Below, in pieces: positions 45,250 through 57,109 of a DNA stretch of 64,000 nucleotides. Source of the DNA: Gordius sp. MW1 (Eukaryota > Nematomorpha > Gordioida > Gordea > Gordiidae); the NCBI GenBank assembly GCA_964036665.1, contig OZ038526.1, positions 1,550,001 to 1,614,000 on the forward strand, read 5' to 3'. The first letter of the stretch is position 1. The number at the start of each line of letters is the position of its first letter. Under the pieces are notes generated by a model. That model did no database searches. It was not told the origin of the DNA and was given only the letters and a program-made list of their open reading frames with translations. The translations under genes and the position numbers were made by a program.

Positions 45250-47009
45250 TAAAACTAATGTTAAAAAGGTTATGTACATCCAACATGTTGACATTAACTC
45301 TATTGATTTTAAATTGTAAACTAAAGTACTCCGGGGTAATTAATTTCCACGTGGAGCGAAAAAATGTCCAAAGTTTGTTTGAAAACCTATTAAACGGAAA
45401 CTAAAATAAGTGCGAATCATATAAAGATTTTTGACAACGCCCTATCATAGATCTAGCTAAGGGTAGGTCAATTCTCCCCGTGCCTTAACCAATGATGACA
45501 AGCTTTTTGCCCTCCCCCCCCCCTCTTCTTAAAATCCTGGCTAGGGCCCTATTATGTTTAAGCACAAGTGCCAAGTTCCTTAAATACATAGGTGGTGTCA
45601 ACGGCACCTTGGCCCATCTTTTTGACACTCGGATGATACTAAAATACGATAGGTTAAAAGGACGCGGCCAAATATATAAAAAAAAATTCGAAGGTGTGTG
45701 ACATTTTCCTTAGAAGTTTATCGGCTAGTATGCGAAAAGACTTTTTTAATTATAACATAGATTTTCTGAACGGCTTTATTCTATAATCAGTATGTTCAAC
45801 TCACTGTTATAAAGGAGTCTACCCTATTTAGGAGCATTAATAAACGATTACTTTAGTAAACTCATTATTATCACTTTTAAAAGGAATTAGTATAGCTGAA
45901 ACATAGAACTTAATGAATTAAATCCCAAATGGAATGAACGTTTAAAGTTATAAATAACTTCATTATTTTTAAACATTTGGATTTTTTATGCACGTATAAG
46001 TATATATACACGTAGAATAATTATTTATCTTATATGAAATCATTCTCCACAAAATCAAAAGTAGCTGGGTAATATTACCTGGATGCTTTTTAGGGAGATA
46101 TTGATGCCTATACGGGAATAGTTACATCAAAGAATGGGATATGAATACATTTTGGGCTGATAATAATTACTAACCAATTTCATGTGTCTCAAAATCGATT
46201 TGCCACACCATTTATATCATCTTGGATGTGGAATAACAAGAACGTTATTTAGCGAAACTTATATCGACGCCCAGGAGCAATGTAGAAAGACCTAACTAAT
46301 CTTAGTCGTAAATCAATCGTTTTTTTCAAATGTACCAACTTTTCGTGAGTAAGGGTCAATTTAACAACTTTTACATAGTCAAGATATCGTGATGCTTATT
46401 GTAATTGGGGAGTCAGGACGCTTTTGAGGGTCATGAAAGTCCCCTCTATTCGACACCGAGCTGACTGAGTGCGTGCAAAGTTCCCTTGACCTAGGTTAAA
46501 CGCCTCAAAACTTGCCTACTTCGATAGTTACGTCTTAAAACGTGACACTGTCCTCGAGGGATCCTGTTAGCCCCTCACCTCTCCCTCAATCACCACCCCC
46601 TTTAGCGCTGGTTTATTTATAATCTTGGCAAAGCGTTTTAACGTCACAAACTAACAACTTTATAAATAGATTCAATTCTTGATAAAACCATTTATCATAT
46701 AAATAACAAAGTAGGATTTGCTTACTTTTATTTCATATATATTATGTTTTTAATGAGCAGATACACACACAAGCATTAGTAAAGTTATTTCTTGAAACAA
46801 TAAAGAAAAAGTTAATGGTTTTTATTGTTATTAACTTTATGAGACAACGTTGCCAAAATGATGGGTGATTAAGTAATCGAGTTTTTTAATACCTTTAATA
46901 TATCCTTAACTATTTTCTTTAATAACTCAAAATTAAAATTCAATTTCATTTATAACAAATGTTATCACCCTTTTAAATAATTTATTACTAAAATCTATAT
47001 ATATATATA
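45250..47009. other. No gene seen
   Basis: 45510-45548 is a MITE1/2 right end (C-run, then ATCCTGGCTAGGGCCC). 46380-46630 is less AT-rich than its surroundings and holds several CT-rich runs, but no exon could be supported. The remainder is AT-rich. Confidence 0.4.
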
Positions 47010-47179
47010 CATGGGCGTAGCCAGGGGGGGGGGGCAGGGAGGGCCGGCTGCCTTCCTTTAAATCCAAAAATGGTTGAAATTGATTAAAATTATGGCTATA
47101 ATTAAAAAATGGTTCATTTTGCCCTTCCCTAAATCATTTTTGCCCCCCCCCTCCTATTCCAACGCTGGCTAAGCCCATG
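47010..47179. mobile_element. MITE1 copy
   Basis: Ends CATGGGCGTAGCCAGG and CTGGCTAAGCCCATG, with G-run and C-run in the usual places. Flanked by TATATATA on both sides (weak evidence, low complexity). Followed by CATAAATTGCATAGCAAAA, the end motif of repeat D. Confidence 0.8.
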
Positions 47180-47718
47180 TATATATAAAATAAAAATACC
47201 CATAAATTGCATAGCAAAATTTAAATGTTTACGAATTTGCATATGTGATATGAGCTTTTATCTAAAAATACAGATGATCTAAAATATAAAGCAGTCTTCT
47301 AATTTAAAATTTTGGCAAACTTCAATATTGACAGGTTATAAGTACTATTAAACATTAAATAAACAATTTATAAATTTTGGCTCTTATATTTTGACCGCAA
47401 CACATTTTTAAATTAAAATATTAAGACATCCAACTTCAGTTAAGACATTAGTTTTAAAGGTACCTAAAACATTATTAATAATTGGGGTATATTCCTGATT
47501 CCCAAGACTATAATAAACAAAGTCAATTACTACCTAAACTCAATTTAAATTAATCTTCTAACACTCTATATTTTCTTCTCCATAGTTTTTTATGTTCTGT
47601 TGAATTCAATTACTTTCATAGAAATCCTTTTAATATTATATAGTTTAGTTATTAATTTTCCCATAACAATTTTTATTATAAAACTTAGAAGCCCATAGTT
47701 TTTCTCAATCCACCATTA

Positions 47719-47886
47719 CATGGGCGTAGCCAGGATTAAATCTAAAGGGGGGGGGGGGGGAGTTATGAGTTACGGAAAGGCAAGATGACAATTTTTTGAA
47801 ATTTTAGCCATAATTATATGAAATTTTAAAGAATTTATTATTTAGAGGGGGGCAGCCGCCTCTCCCTGCCTCCCCCTGGCCCCAAG
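47719..47886. mobile_element. MITE1 copy, right end decayed
   Basis: Left end CATGGGCGTAGCCAGG, then a 14-base G-run and AAAATTTTAG-type core; right end CTCCCCCTGGCCCC lacks the CTACGCCCATG tip. Confidence 0.7.
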
Positions 47887-48068
47887 CACCTATTTATTTA
47901 AATAGAACACTTTGATGACACGCTCTTAGCGCCATCTTCCTAGTTGACACGAAACATGCGCTCTCGTTTTCTTTGATGCAGTTCTATTATTACATTAATT
48001 TTCAAGCCCACTAATGCAAGCCAAAAGGTTATGTGGGCGTAACCATTTTTTTAATCAAAGGGTTAGTC

Positions 48069-48367
48069 CATGGGTGTACCCAGGTTTTGAATTAGGGGGG
48101 GGGGGCAGATTAAAAAAAAAAGGTCTTCACTATCCAAAATTTTTCCTGAGAGCAAAAAAAAATCAACTGCCCTAAATTAGGCAGTGTGGGCAGCCAGACC
48201 CCCTGGCAAATTAGGAGGGGGGGCAGGGGGTCCGGCTGCCCCCCTCTGGCTAATTAGGGAGGGGGGGCAAAACATATTTTTTTTAATTTGTTAGGGTTTT
48301 TGTATAGAAAAAAAAAAAATTTAAATGGGGGGGGGGGCAGCCGTCCCCCCCCCCTGCGTACGCCCAG
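48069..48367. mobile_element. MITE1 copy with internal duplication and perfect 8-bp target duplication
   Basis: Flanks GGTTAGTC at 48061-48068 and 48368-48375 are identical. Ends CATGGGTGTACCCAGG and CTGCGTACGCCCAG. The inside is longer than other copies because the G-rich segment is repeated (around 48090, 48225, 48250 and 48330), as if one copy had been inserted in or duplicated within another. Confidence 0.8.
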
Positions 48368-49578
48368 GGTTAGTCTATATAATAACATAACGACAAAATG
48401 CGCTTTATAAATACTTTCATGTTTTGACTTAATTGTTAGTGACAGGAATAGACGGGTGAGGGGTACACATCAAATAATTTGTAAGAGCAGCAGTCTTGCA
48501 AAGAAATAATTGTAATGAAGTAGCTTGACAGATGGAAGGCTACTGAATCCCATCGCTTTTTTAATTTATTTTACAAATTCTCAATGTCGCAGATTAAAAA
48601 AAAAGCCTTGTTTTTTATGTGCTTAGCATTTTATAAAAATTTAATAATCACACCAAAATTAATAAGTCATACAAGAATAATGTAAATACAACTTATATAT
48701 CAGTTAATATTTTTTAAGTGAAGAAACTTTGAAATAAGTGAAACTTGTAAATAAACTTTGCCCTTAAATTAAAATTTTCCTTTATAATACCAAATTTGGA
48801 ACCGTTTCAAACTTACCATCATTACATTTAAACCTTTATATATGCTCACAGTTTACATTTTGTAGTTTTTAATTAATTTGTTTTATTTCTATTTTCAATG
48901 TTTTTATGCTAACTAATATATTTTGTACTTAATAACATCTTTAAAAACATGGAGCAAAGTTCAATCTTAGAGTTTAGACATTGTTATAGCTTAATTTATC
49001 TAATTTGTTCCAATAGTTTTGGCATCATGCATTGACTGTTTTTCAAATTAATATTGCTTTTAGTTTGTATAAAGTAAATGAATATTTATTCACTATATAG
49101 CTTAAATGTATAAGAAATCGTAAAATAATAAATTCTTTAATTAATTAATTAATTTTAAAACTGGTTAATTATTAAAGCATAATTTTCAATCAAGCAATAA
49201 ATATATAAAACCGTACTTTTAGGAGGTGATTTATCGGTTTTATGATCGTAGCTCAAGGCTCTTCTATTAATCGTATATTTTTCATGGCTAGGCGAATGCA
49301 TGTATTACAACTTGAATTAATCAATATTCGTATAGTACAGGTAATCTTTTGCAACCGTTTTCCCCGTGTTGTGATGTAATAATTTTAGTTCATGCGCGAA
49401 TGCCTTTCCTCTTTTCTATATTTATTTTTCAATCCGGATATTCTATTTCACATTTACTCTGGCTATCTACTGGTCGCATATAAGAAATTTAGTTGTTCTT
49501 AGAATCAAAAAGGGGAAATAACAAGTTGACTAGAAGGTTCGGTTTAATTTTCTCTCGCAAAGTACGACCCTTTTAGAC

Positions 49579-49679
49579 GATGTGTAAAAAGGATGGCGCG
49601 ATATTCACCGACGCAAATAATAATAATTTCGAGACCAGTCGTGGACGGCGGGGGTGGAAGGAGCGGGTGCGCCCACCAA
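49579..49679 (+). CDS. Possible first coding exon of an unidentified gene
   Basis: A less AT-rich patch reads MCKKDGAIFTDANNNNFETS followed by RGRRGWKERVRPP and meets a good donor AAT|GTAAGCG. No downstream exon was found and the peptide is not recognised. It could be a 5' exon, an RNA promoter region or chance. Flanking 48376-49578 and 49680-50286 hold no other supported feature. Confidence 0.2.
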
Positions 49680-50286
49680 TGTAAGCGAGGAATAGGGTAG
49701 TAAGCGGGTGTGGGGTGGAGGTAAGGAATGGGGCACGCTGGTAGGTAGGATAGGACACTTAGTGTATTAATTAATAGTTGTTACCCAGGCGAGGTGAGGG
49801 CACACAATATCGATCCATCGAGGGGTTCAGGATTTACAGGTGGGTAGCTCTTGCTGTGCGTGCCTGACCCGCCTTTCTTGTGTCCAAAAAAAGTTGTCAC
49901 TAATTGCTTTCCTAGGGTTTCGCTAACAAAATGACATCTTCCTACGACACGGTGATTGCAGATATGGTTTAGTCACAAAACCCTAAGGGACAATATAAAA
50001 ATTTCTCGACACCCTAAATAAATTCCGTGAGGTGATTAGTACCGTCGTATTAATTGGGTGTTTTGCTTAAATTTAACGAAGGCATTATATCTTTATTTTT
50101 TTGCACCGTAATTTTTATTAGATATATGAACAATAATTCGCCAAGAATTCTATACGCAATTATATATATATATATATTAATTTTGACACTACTCATTCTA
50201 TTATATCTTGGGTGACTTTGAATATAGCTACATCTCGCCGCTAAATGAAATCAACAAATCTAAGTTAAATAATTTTTTAATTTTAG

Positions 50287-50428
50287 CATGGGCATAACTT
50301 GTAGGGGGGAGTGCATCATCTTATTGGCAATTTTTGGAAATCATTATTTTTCCTCAAACCTATTCCCAATTTATTTGCTTCCAACCCTCACCCCCCCTCC
50401 CCTCTTTTTACATTTTGGCTAACCCATC
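50287..50428. mobile_element. MITE1 copy, diverged
   Basis: Left end CATGGGCATAACTTG with a G-run; right end ACCCCCCCTCCCC region, then TTTTGGCTAACCCATC. Ends are inverted but imperfect. Confidence 0.6.
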
Positions 50429-51800
50429 GATATTTAAATGTTTTAACAAACTGGTGTCAATGTGTCAATCCACTTTTGGTCAACAAATAACTAAATTTTA
50501 CATAAATTTTTATCATTATTATATTCTAGTCTTCGTTTGAATATGTGGTGTTAGCGAGAGAAATCGTGAAAGGGAGCGGTGTTTAAATGTAATGGATTAA
50601 TCTAATTATAAATCTCAATATTATAGTAGTTTGCGCCACATCCGCTTTTTAAATGTAAGGTTTATAGAATGAGCTCATGTGTATGGTGAGGCCCTTTACC
50701 AATCAAGTTTTGGTTTATTGACAAGCTTTCAAGGTGCGACTGAGGTCCCACCACCTTACATAGTATAATTGAATTAGGAAAGGTGAGTTCTACTGAGGCG
50801 TAATCCTCATTTTACATGAACTAAGTTTTTGTCCCTTTCAAGACCTCACATAAATAATTTTGATTAATTTGTCCCTAGTTTTATTAATTACAACATAAAG
50901 AAAAGAGCGTGACCTAATCGGAATGGGTATCGACAAATCTGCACTAATGTGGCTAATATGAAAATATTTAAGGATTGAAATTAGTTTGTTGACAATATTG
51001 TATGAGACTTCATAGTTAGAAATTATGTAGTAGCGCATATAAACTATATTGCAGCGCTTTCAATAGCAATGATCAAGCGTCAAGCCTGTTCTACTAATTG
51101 TCGCTTGCTTTCGATCAACATTATTTAATATTTCGTTAATCAAGTGAGTCTTAATAACACTCTTGGCTATTAGAACTTTTATAAAAGATTATACTTAAAT
51201 TTATATTTGGAATAACTAAATGTTATCAAAGTGAAAAATATTGCTTTTTTTGCATGCACTTTGGAATAATAGATGCTATATCAGAATCTTTAAAGCTTTT
51301 TAAGCCTCATTTTATATTTTACAACTTTTTAACATAAGCTTATTAGAAAAAAATATTTAAGCTTGATTTACATATCAATACGCTTGACTTTAAATATTGT
51401 ATCTAAAATCCTTTTTTTGACATTAAATTATTAACTAATTTAACAGTTTTAAGAGGTTAAAGTTAAACTATGCCTATGAAGAACCAAAGTATTCAATATG
51501 ACGGCATAGATTGGGGTCTTTACTACATTTATTACCATAGTTTCTATGTTTCACCTAACTATCGGAGGTTAATTAAATTGCCCACTTGCAATGAAGTAAA
51601 AAATCCTCTAGAATTTATTTTAATTTTCTACCAACTTTCAAAAGTGGCTCGGAATATAGGCTTTTGATTACAAATTTACTAGACATTATTCGAGATCGTT
51701 CCCTTGTAAGATAGATCTCAATATAGTGGTGTGGAGGTAAATGTATAAAAATTTGAAGTAAAATAAATTTTAATTGATCTAGCATAGATGCGATGGATAT
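50429..51800. other. AT-rich stretch, no gene seen
   Basis: Short open frames (for example 51470-51667) have no recognisable motif and no coding-like context. Confidence 0.35.
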
Positions 51801-51808
51801 GTTAGGTC

Positions 51809-52268
51809 CATAGACTACATAGACTGCTCATCACGGTATAAAATGTGTGTGTGTTTTTCCGCCATTTTGATGAGCACTACCGTCCTATATCACATAATGG
51901 CGTTTTGCGCTGTGCCGTTTTGTTCGAACAGGAGAGGTAAAGAAAAAAGGTTTTGATTCCATAAATAAGTAAGATATTACAAAATTTATGATTTTTTAGA
52001 AAATTTATTATTGACACATTTCATAAAAATTAAAAATGTAAAAACTGTAATGATATTAAAATTTTTTAAAAATTTCATATATTTTGTAATATCTTACTTA
52101 TTTATGAAATCAAAACCTTTTTTCTTTACATCTCCTGTTCGAACAAAACGGCACAGCGCAAAACGCCATTATGTGATATAGGACGGTAGTGTTCATCAAA
52201 ATGGAGGCAAATTTTACACACAATTTGCCATATGGAACATATGACATGGGCAGTCTATGTAGTCTATG
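51809..52268. mobile_element. CATAGACT-family palindromic MITE, intact
   Basis: 460 bp, flanked by perfect 8-bp duplications GTTAGGTC (51801-51808 and 52269-52276). Starts CATAGACTACATAGACTGC and ends CAGTCTATGTAGTCTATG. The arms pair for roughly 190 bp, including CCTATATCACATAATGGCG and its complement. An 8-bp duplication suggests a hAT-driven element. Other copies: 6642-6899 and a fragment at 24420. Confidence 0.9.
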
Positions 52269-52640
52269 GTTAGGTCATAATAAATAAACTTAGATTAAGG
52301 ATTCAAAAATCAATTATAGTTATGCAAATGTTATGAATATACGCTACAGTGACATTGATAATATCTACTGATGGAATTTTTAATTACCAATTTAATGTTA
52401 TGACAAACTTTATTTAATATGGGTTAAATTTAAGACATTTCAATAATATAAATACAATAAAAGGTTTAAATGACATTTAATATGTAGTCAATAGATCATT
52501 AATTAAATACTCAATGTGCCTTAATATATTTGTGTATTATTATAACTAATCTATGAACGAAAGTTGAAAAATAACAAGTTTGTAAATTTAAATTGATATA
52601 GGTGTAATAGCTAATCTAAAGTATATAGTGGCAGGACATG

Positions 52641-53365
52641 CTAGGCTTGCTTATCAATTTCCTTGAGTTTGGCTACGAATTCTAATTTTCAATAATAAAT
52701 TAATTGACTCAAAGGGGAAATAAGGCATTATAATTACCGTCCAAAGTTATTCTATCATCATTATTCAGATCTAATCCATTTATAAAATCTTGTCTACTAG
52801 ATAATTCGATTGGAATTTCATTCAAGGTTAGGGCACCATTTTTATCAGTGTCCATACCACGAAACAAAGCATTTATATAAGCTGTGAGACCGTCATCATA
52901 GATTTGGACGTAACCTGTTAATTGTTGATTCATGAAATAATAATAAATAATTTAAAGTGTCATTTATCGTATATGATGAAATTATAATAACTGCAATATA
53001 AATCTTAAAGCGTGTTTAGCAGCAAAACACATATATTAGTAGAAAAAATTATTCATTCATTTTTTCATGGACTCTAGACAATACTAAATTAAAAACAGTT
53101 GTTGCTAATAAACCTATTTTTCTAACATTATTCAAGGTGGATGCGCCTGTATTACTATTTACACTATATAATAAGAATGAATTGTCAAAGTAAAAAGTTA
53201 TTTTGACTTACTAGCGTCATAATCCTCTTGAGACTGTTATGCAATATGAAGAAAAATTATTTGTTGGGATCAAAATTGGTATTTCATTAAAACATATAAT
53301 TAAGATAACATTACCCTGATCAATAAGAAGAACGAACAGAATAAAAAAATTAGTTTCAGAGACAT
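52641..53365 (-). CDS. Small secreted EF-hand protein 1 (96 residues, 4 exons)
   Basis: Exons 53365-53315, 53233-53212 (22-nt micro-exon), 52914-52738, 52681-52641; all GT-AG, phases 0, 1, 1; total 291 nt including stop. Exon 1 is the signal peptide MSLKLIFLFCSFFLLIR. Exon 2 gives SQEDYDA. Exon 3 carries loop 1 DTDKNGALTLNE (canonical) and most of loop 2 DLNNDDRITLD; exon 4 supplies the coordinating Glu and EFVAKLKEIDKQA, then TAG. Loop 2 has Asp where Gly usually sits at position 6. A lone EF-hand pair with a signal peptide suggests an extracellular or ER-lumen calcium binder. No family name is recognised. The upstream neighbour 3 kb away is its paralogue. Confidence 0.85.
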
Positions 53366-53709
53366 TTCAACTTTTTATTGAATCAAAATTATAAATATGA
53401 TGTCAGTGGATAAAATGTTTAGATTTAAATTAGGACATGTTGCTACCCTAAACTATATAGATTGTTTACATTGGCTTATGGCCTGAATTGATGCGTGTTA
53501 ATTTTAATTCATGATTTATTTTATATACATATATACATAGATCGTGCAGTTTCCATACCTAAATGAGCAAAATGTAGTAATCTGAGGTCAGATCTACTGA
53601 CTTCTCACAATCTATTAGTTAAATGAAGAAATAATGTTAAACGCATTCTTGCAACTCAGCTACAATGCATTGCTTTGTTAGTTATATTTTATAAAGTACT
53701 AGTGAAAGA

Positions 53710-53832
53710 CATGGGCGCAGCCAGGATTGGATTCATAGGGGGCAATAATGATTTAGGGAGGGGCAAAATAATTTTGAGATTTTATCCATTATTATACATA
53801 AAATTTAAAAAAATTTAGATTTAGAGAGGAAT
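53710..53832. repeat. MITE1 left part
   Basis: CATGGGCGCAGCCAGGATTG, GGGGGCAATAATGATTTAGG and the usual AAATTTA-rich core; the right end is missing. It lies between the two EF-hand genes. Confidence 0.65.
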
Positions 53833-53943
53833 AATAATGGTCACCAGAAACTATATCTAATTATTTTATAATTTGTTCTCGCCAATCTCATGTTGCAGCA
53901 TGTTTTTAAATTCTACCGGCTAAATCGTTATATATATATAGAT

Positions 53944-54035
53944 TATTAAAAAATTACAAGTTGGACAGAGCGGATGGAGGGACAGGACGGACGGACAACC
54001 AAAAACTAGCTCATAATTTGCATAGGAATAAATAT
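53944..54035 (+). repeat. Repeat D 3' end
   Basis: AAGTTGGACAGAGCGGATGG, GGACAGGACGGACGGACAAC and CTCATAATTTGCATAGGAAT match the ends of the copies at 33290 and 58860. Confidence 0.6.
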
Positions 54036-54690
54036 TCCTATGTGTAAGGAGTTTGTTTCAAGTTGTTAGAGCTGTTCATATTACAAAGTAGTTTTCTAAT
54101 CAAGAAGCGCGCTACATTTTCAAGCTTAAAAGTTTTTGTACTAAATCATCCGTTTAGTTGCCAAAATGGCTCATTGTTTTTTTATTGGAGTCTGTTTACA
54201 AAAATGACAAATGATAAATATTTAGGTATGTAACTTGAACTTAAATTAAAAGGAATATATTTTTAAGTATAATTCGTTAGGGGCAAAATGATTATTTTTT
54301 TGAAATCAAAATTTTTCATTTTTTAATTTGGGGGAAAGTTGCCTCATGGCTACGTTTATATATTTAGGAGTATGATAATGTTTGTTATTGCGGTATATTC
54401 TTACATTATTCTAATTTAAATTATAAATTTTGATTTAAAAATGGAGGTTGGAATCATCCAGTATAATATTAAATATATTTAACAGGAAATTTTGATAGCT
54501 TTGTGTAAAATACCTTAATGTATTTTGGTTTTATGTTTTTGATAGATATAGGCTGGATATTATTAAATTTGATTGTCTTGTATATGTTGTTGATAAATTT
54601 AATCTTTAAGGAATAAGCAGGCTAGATAATATGATTCATTCGCGATCTAATTTTTAAATTAATTATTGTATGTTATATCATTTAAAACCT

Positions 54691-54995
54691 CAGGCGCATA
54701 GCCAGGATTTTCTCAAGGGGAAGGAAAGCTGCCAAAACTATTTTGTACCATTTTATTTGAAATTAAAAATAAAAATTAAATAACCAAAAAATCAGGCCCA
54801 CTGGCCCCACTCGGATTAAATTCGATAAATTGAGTATATACTATGTTTCCAGGCTTTTATAAGTGTCTCAAAATCTTTTATCCAACTAAACTATAATATT
54901 TTAACCCATTTAATCCAATTATAATCAAAAATTTTTTCAAATTTTGGTCGAGGGGAAGGAAAAGTCCCGCTTTCGCCCCCTTGGCAACGCGCCTG
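54691..54995. mobile_element. MITE2, intact copy
   Basis: Ends CAGGCGCATAGCCAGGATTT and CCTTGGCAACGCGCCTG; flanks TAAAACCT (54683-54690) and CAAAACCT (54996-55003) match 7 of 8. Subterminal AAGGGGAAGG appears near both ends. This copy defines the family used to read the split copy at 11136-12681. Confidence 0.8.
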
Positions 54996-56433
54996 CAAAA
55001 CCTTATATAGTAAGATAGTAGCTTCGTAATCATGTCATAATAATACTCTGTAAGTTATAACAAATATATAAGAACAAATATAATCTACAACTATGCATAT
55101 TAAAGTCAAATCATATTCTTAAAAATTAAAAACAAACATTCAGAAAGCGTTTCTAATTCCCGTTTTTACAAAAACATTGTATAATAGTGCCTATAAATAA
55201 AACTTTTGAACAAATTGAAAATAGCATTCGACTGAAAGAAAATGTTAACAAATTACCTTTTATTTATCAATAGCTAATAAACTTTTAATATACCTCTATA
55301 TGACATTTGTCACTCAATAGATTTAAACTTGTAATTACTGTCTAAACCTTTCATATGTAAAGGATTATTATTGAACAAGATGAGGAATCAGTAGGGGGAA
55401 GTTTATATTTTGTCAAAAGCTTTAACTAAGCAAATTATTTTATGATTACTAGGAATTTATTTGTCTTCATCTTTTCTTATAGAAGATTGTTAACTCCAAA
55501 CATTTTAATTAATAAAATGAAAGATTTTAAAAGAACGTGGGGCGAGTTGTTTATACATAAACGTTTTCAGATTTAGGATAGTGTACAAAGATTTAATTAA
55601 TTAAACTGTTTTATTAAATATATAGTGGCTGTTTTATATTGTTGCAACACTAGTATACTCCTTTTAAATCAATTTTAGCTCGTTGGCTGTTCTTATTATG
55701 TAAAATTACATAGTGAAGCACGTTGTTAGTATAAACCAAACATTTTTATTTCAAAATTTTTTAATTTATTTTTATCCCTTGTCTAAACCCAAATAACTAT
55801 TTCAATACATTAATTTCACCACTTTGAAATTTTAAATTGTTGGGTAGAGTGTTTTTTGTAAGCTTATTATGTCTTTTTGTTACAAAGTACGGCTAGAGGA
55901 TCGCATTTAAACGTTTATGCTATTAATAAATAATTAATGAAAACTACTTACAAATATATTAATACAAATAATATTCAAATTATACTGATATAAGTCTCTA
56001 TTACAAGCCCGCAAAATGTTGTGGTAGGTAATATGTTTTATATATAATTATATGATCATATTTTAAAAATAATAGTTTAAAAGTGCACATGTTTTAACCT
56101 CAATTATGTGTAACGCACTATGAAATTTTTGTAGAAAAATTAGATAAATAATTTATATTACGATTTACTAATAATTATTATGGCTATTAACTTTAATTTA
56201 CTTTAATCGTTTTAAGTTTTCGTTGTTTTTACATTCCACTCTAAGGCATGAGATTACAATCACTCTTAACAATCAGAATCACATCATACAAAATAAATTA
56301 TGTTTTTAAAGCTATATTCATTGTGCAATATACTCTACATATTTATCGGGTAAAATAATTAAAAAATAATAAATTGACATCTAATCTATGCTGTAAACTG
56401 GTTGATTTATAGAATGGTAAAGAGAATTTTCCA
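54996..56433. other. AT-rich spacer between the EF-hand paralogues
   Basis: No third paralogue, exon or RNA gene was found in this interval on either strand. Confidence 0.4.
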
Positions 56434-57109
56434 TCATTCGTCCTTGATAGTTAGGAAATGGGTGAACTCTGTAAAAAATTGTATGGTTACTTAGTATAAT
56501 TTAGGCAATCGACTTTGTTGTTAATATATTAAAACTTCTATTATGATGGGTTAATTAAATTTAACATAATTTATCATTTGCACAACTTGCCTGAAAATTG
56601 TAGAGATATTATTAATAGTTAAGATGGACTTTGTATCTACCTTGAAAACTAACTTTCCCGTCTTTGTCCTGGTCAAAACTTTGGATAAAACTATTGGGAT
56701 CTTGAGCAGTGGATGGAACCTCGGTAGTGTCAATGAATCCATCATTATCTCGGTCCAAGTTTTTGAAGAATGTTGCCAAGTACGCTAAGTTGGCATCTGA
56801 TAAAGGTTGTAAGTAAATATAAAAGAACGTGAAAAGTTTGGATATTTGCCTAATTAATATAGGTTAAAGGGAATAAAAATATTAGCTCGTATATTACCAT
56901 CCACGTCGTCTGCCTTTACTTTCAAACACACCTAAAATAATGATAAGGTAATTTATTAATGAGGCTTTTAGTTCTTATGAGCGTTGAGTATAATAAATAA
57001 ATCAACCTCTCTTTAATTCATTTAAGTTTCAAAGAAAGATATAATGAGTCCTTTTATGTATATTTACCACAAGCACTGACACCAGAATAATAAGAATAAA
57101 AAATTTCAT
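56434..57109 (-). CDS. Small secreted EF-hand protein 2 (88 residues, 4 exons)
   Basis: Exons 57109-57068, 56931-56898, 56796-56641, 56468-56434; GT-AG, phases 0, 1, 1; total 267 nt including stop. Signal peptide MKFFILIILVSVLVVCLKVK spans exons 1-2. Exon 3 encodes ANLAYLATFFKNL, loop 1 DRDNDGFIDTTE and most of loop 2 DQDKDGKVSFQ. Exon 4 adds the position-12 Glu and FTHFLTIKDE, then TGA. Both loops are canonical. The last intron cuts the codon of the loop-2 Glu, exactly as in the paralogue at 52641-53365, so the two derive from one duplicated gene although their sequences have diverged widely. Function beyond calcium binding is unknown. Confidence 0.87.

Noticed and set aside
56551..56745. 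Minus-strand frame starting MMDSLTLPRFHP
   Set aside because: It is the wrong frame over exon 3 of EF-hand gene 2; the true frame gives two EF-hand loops.
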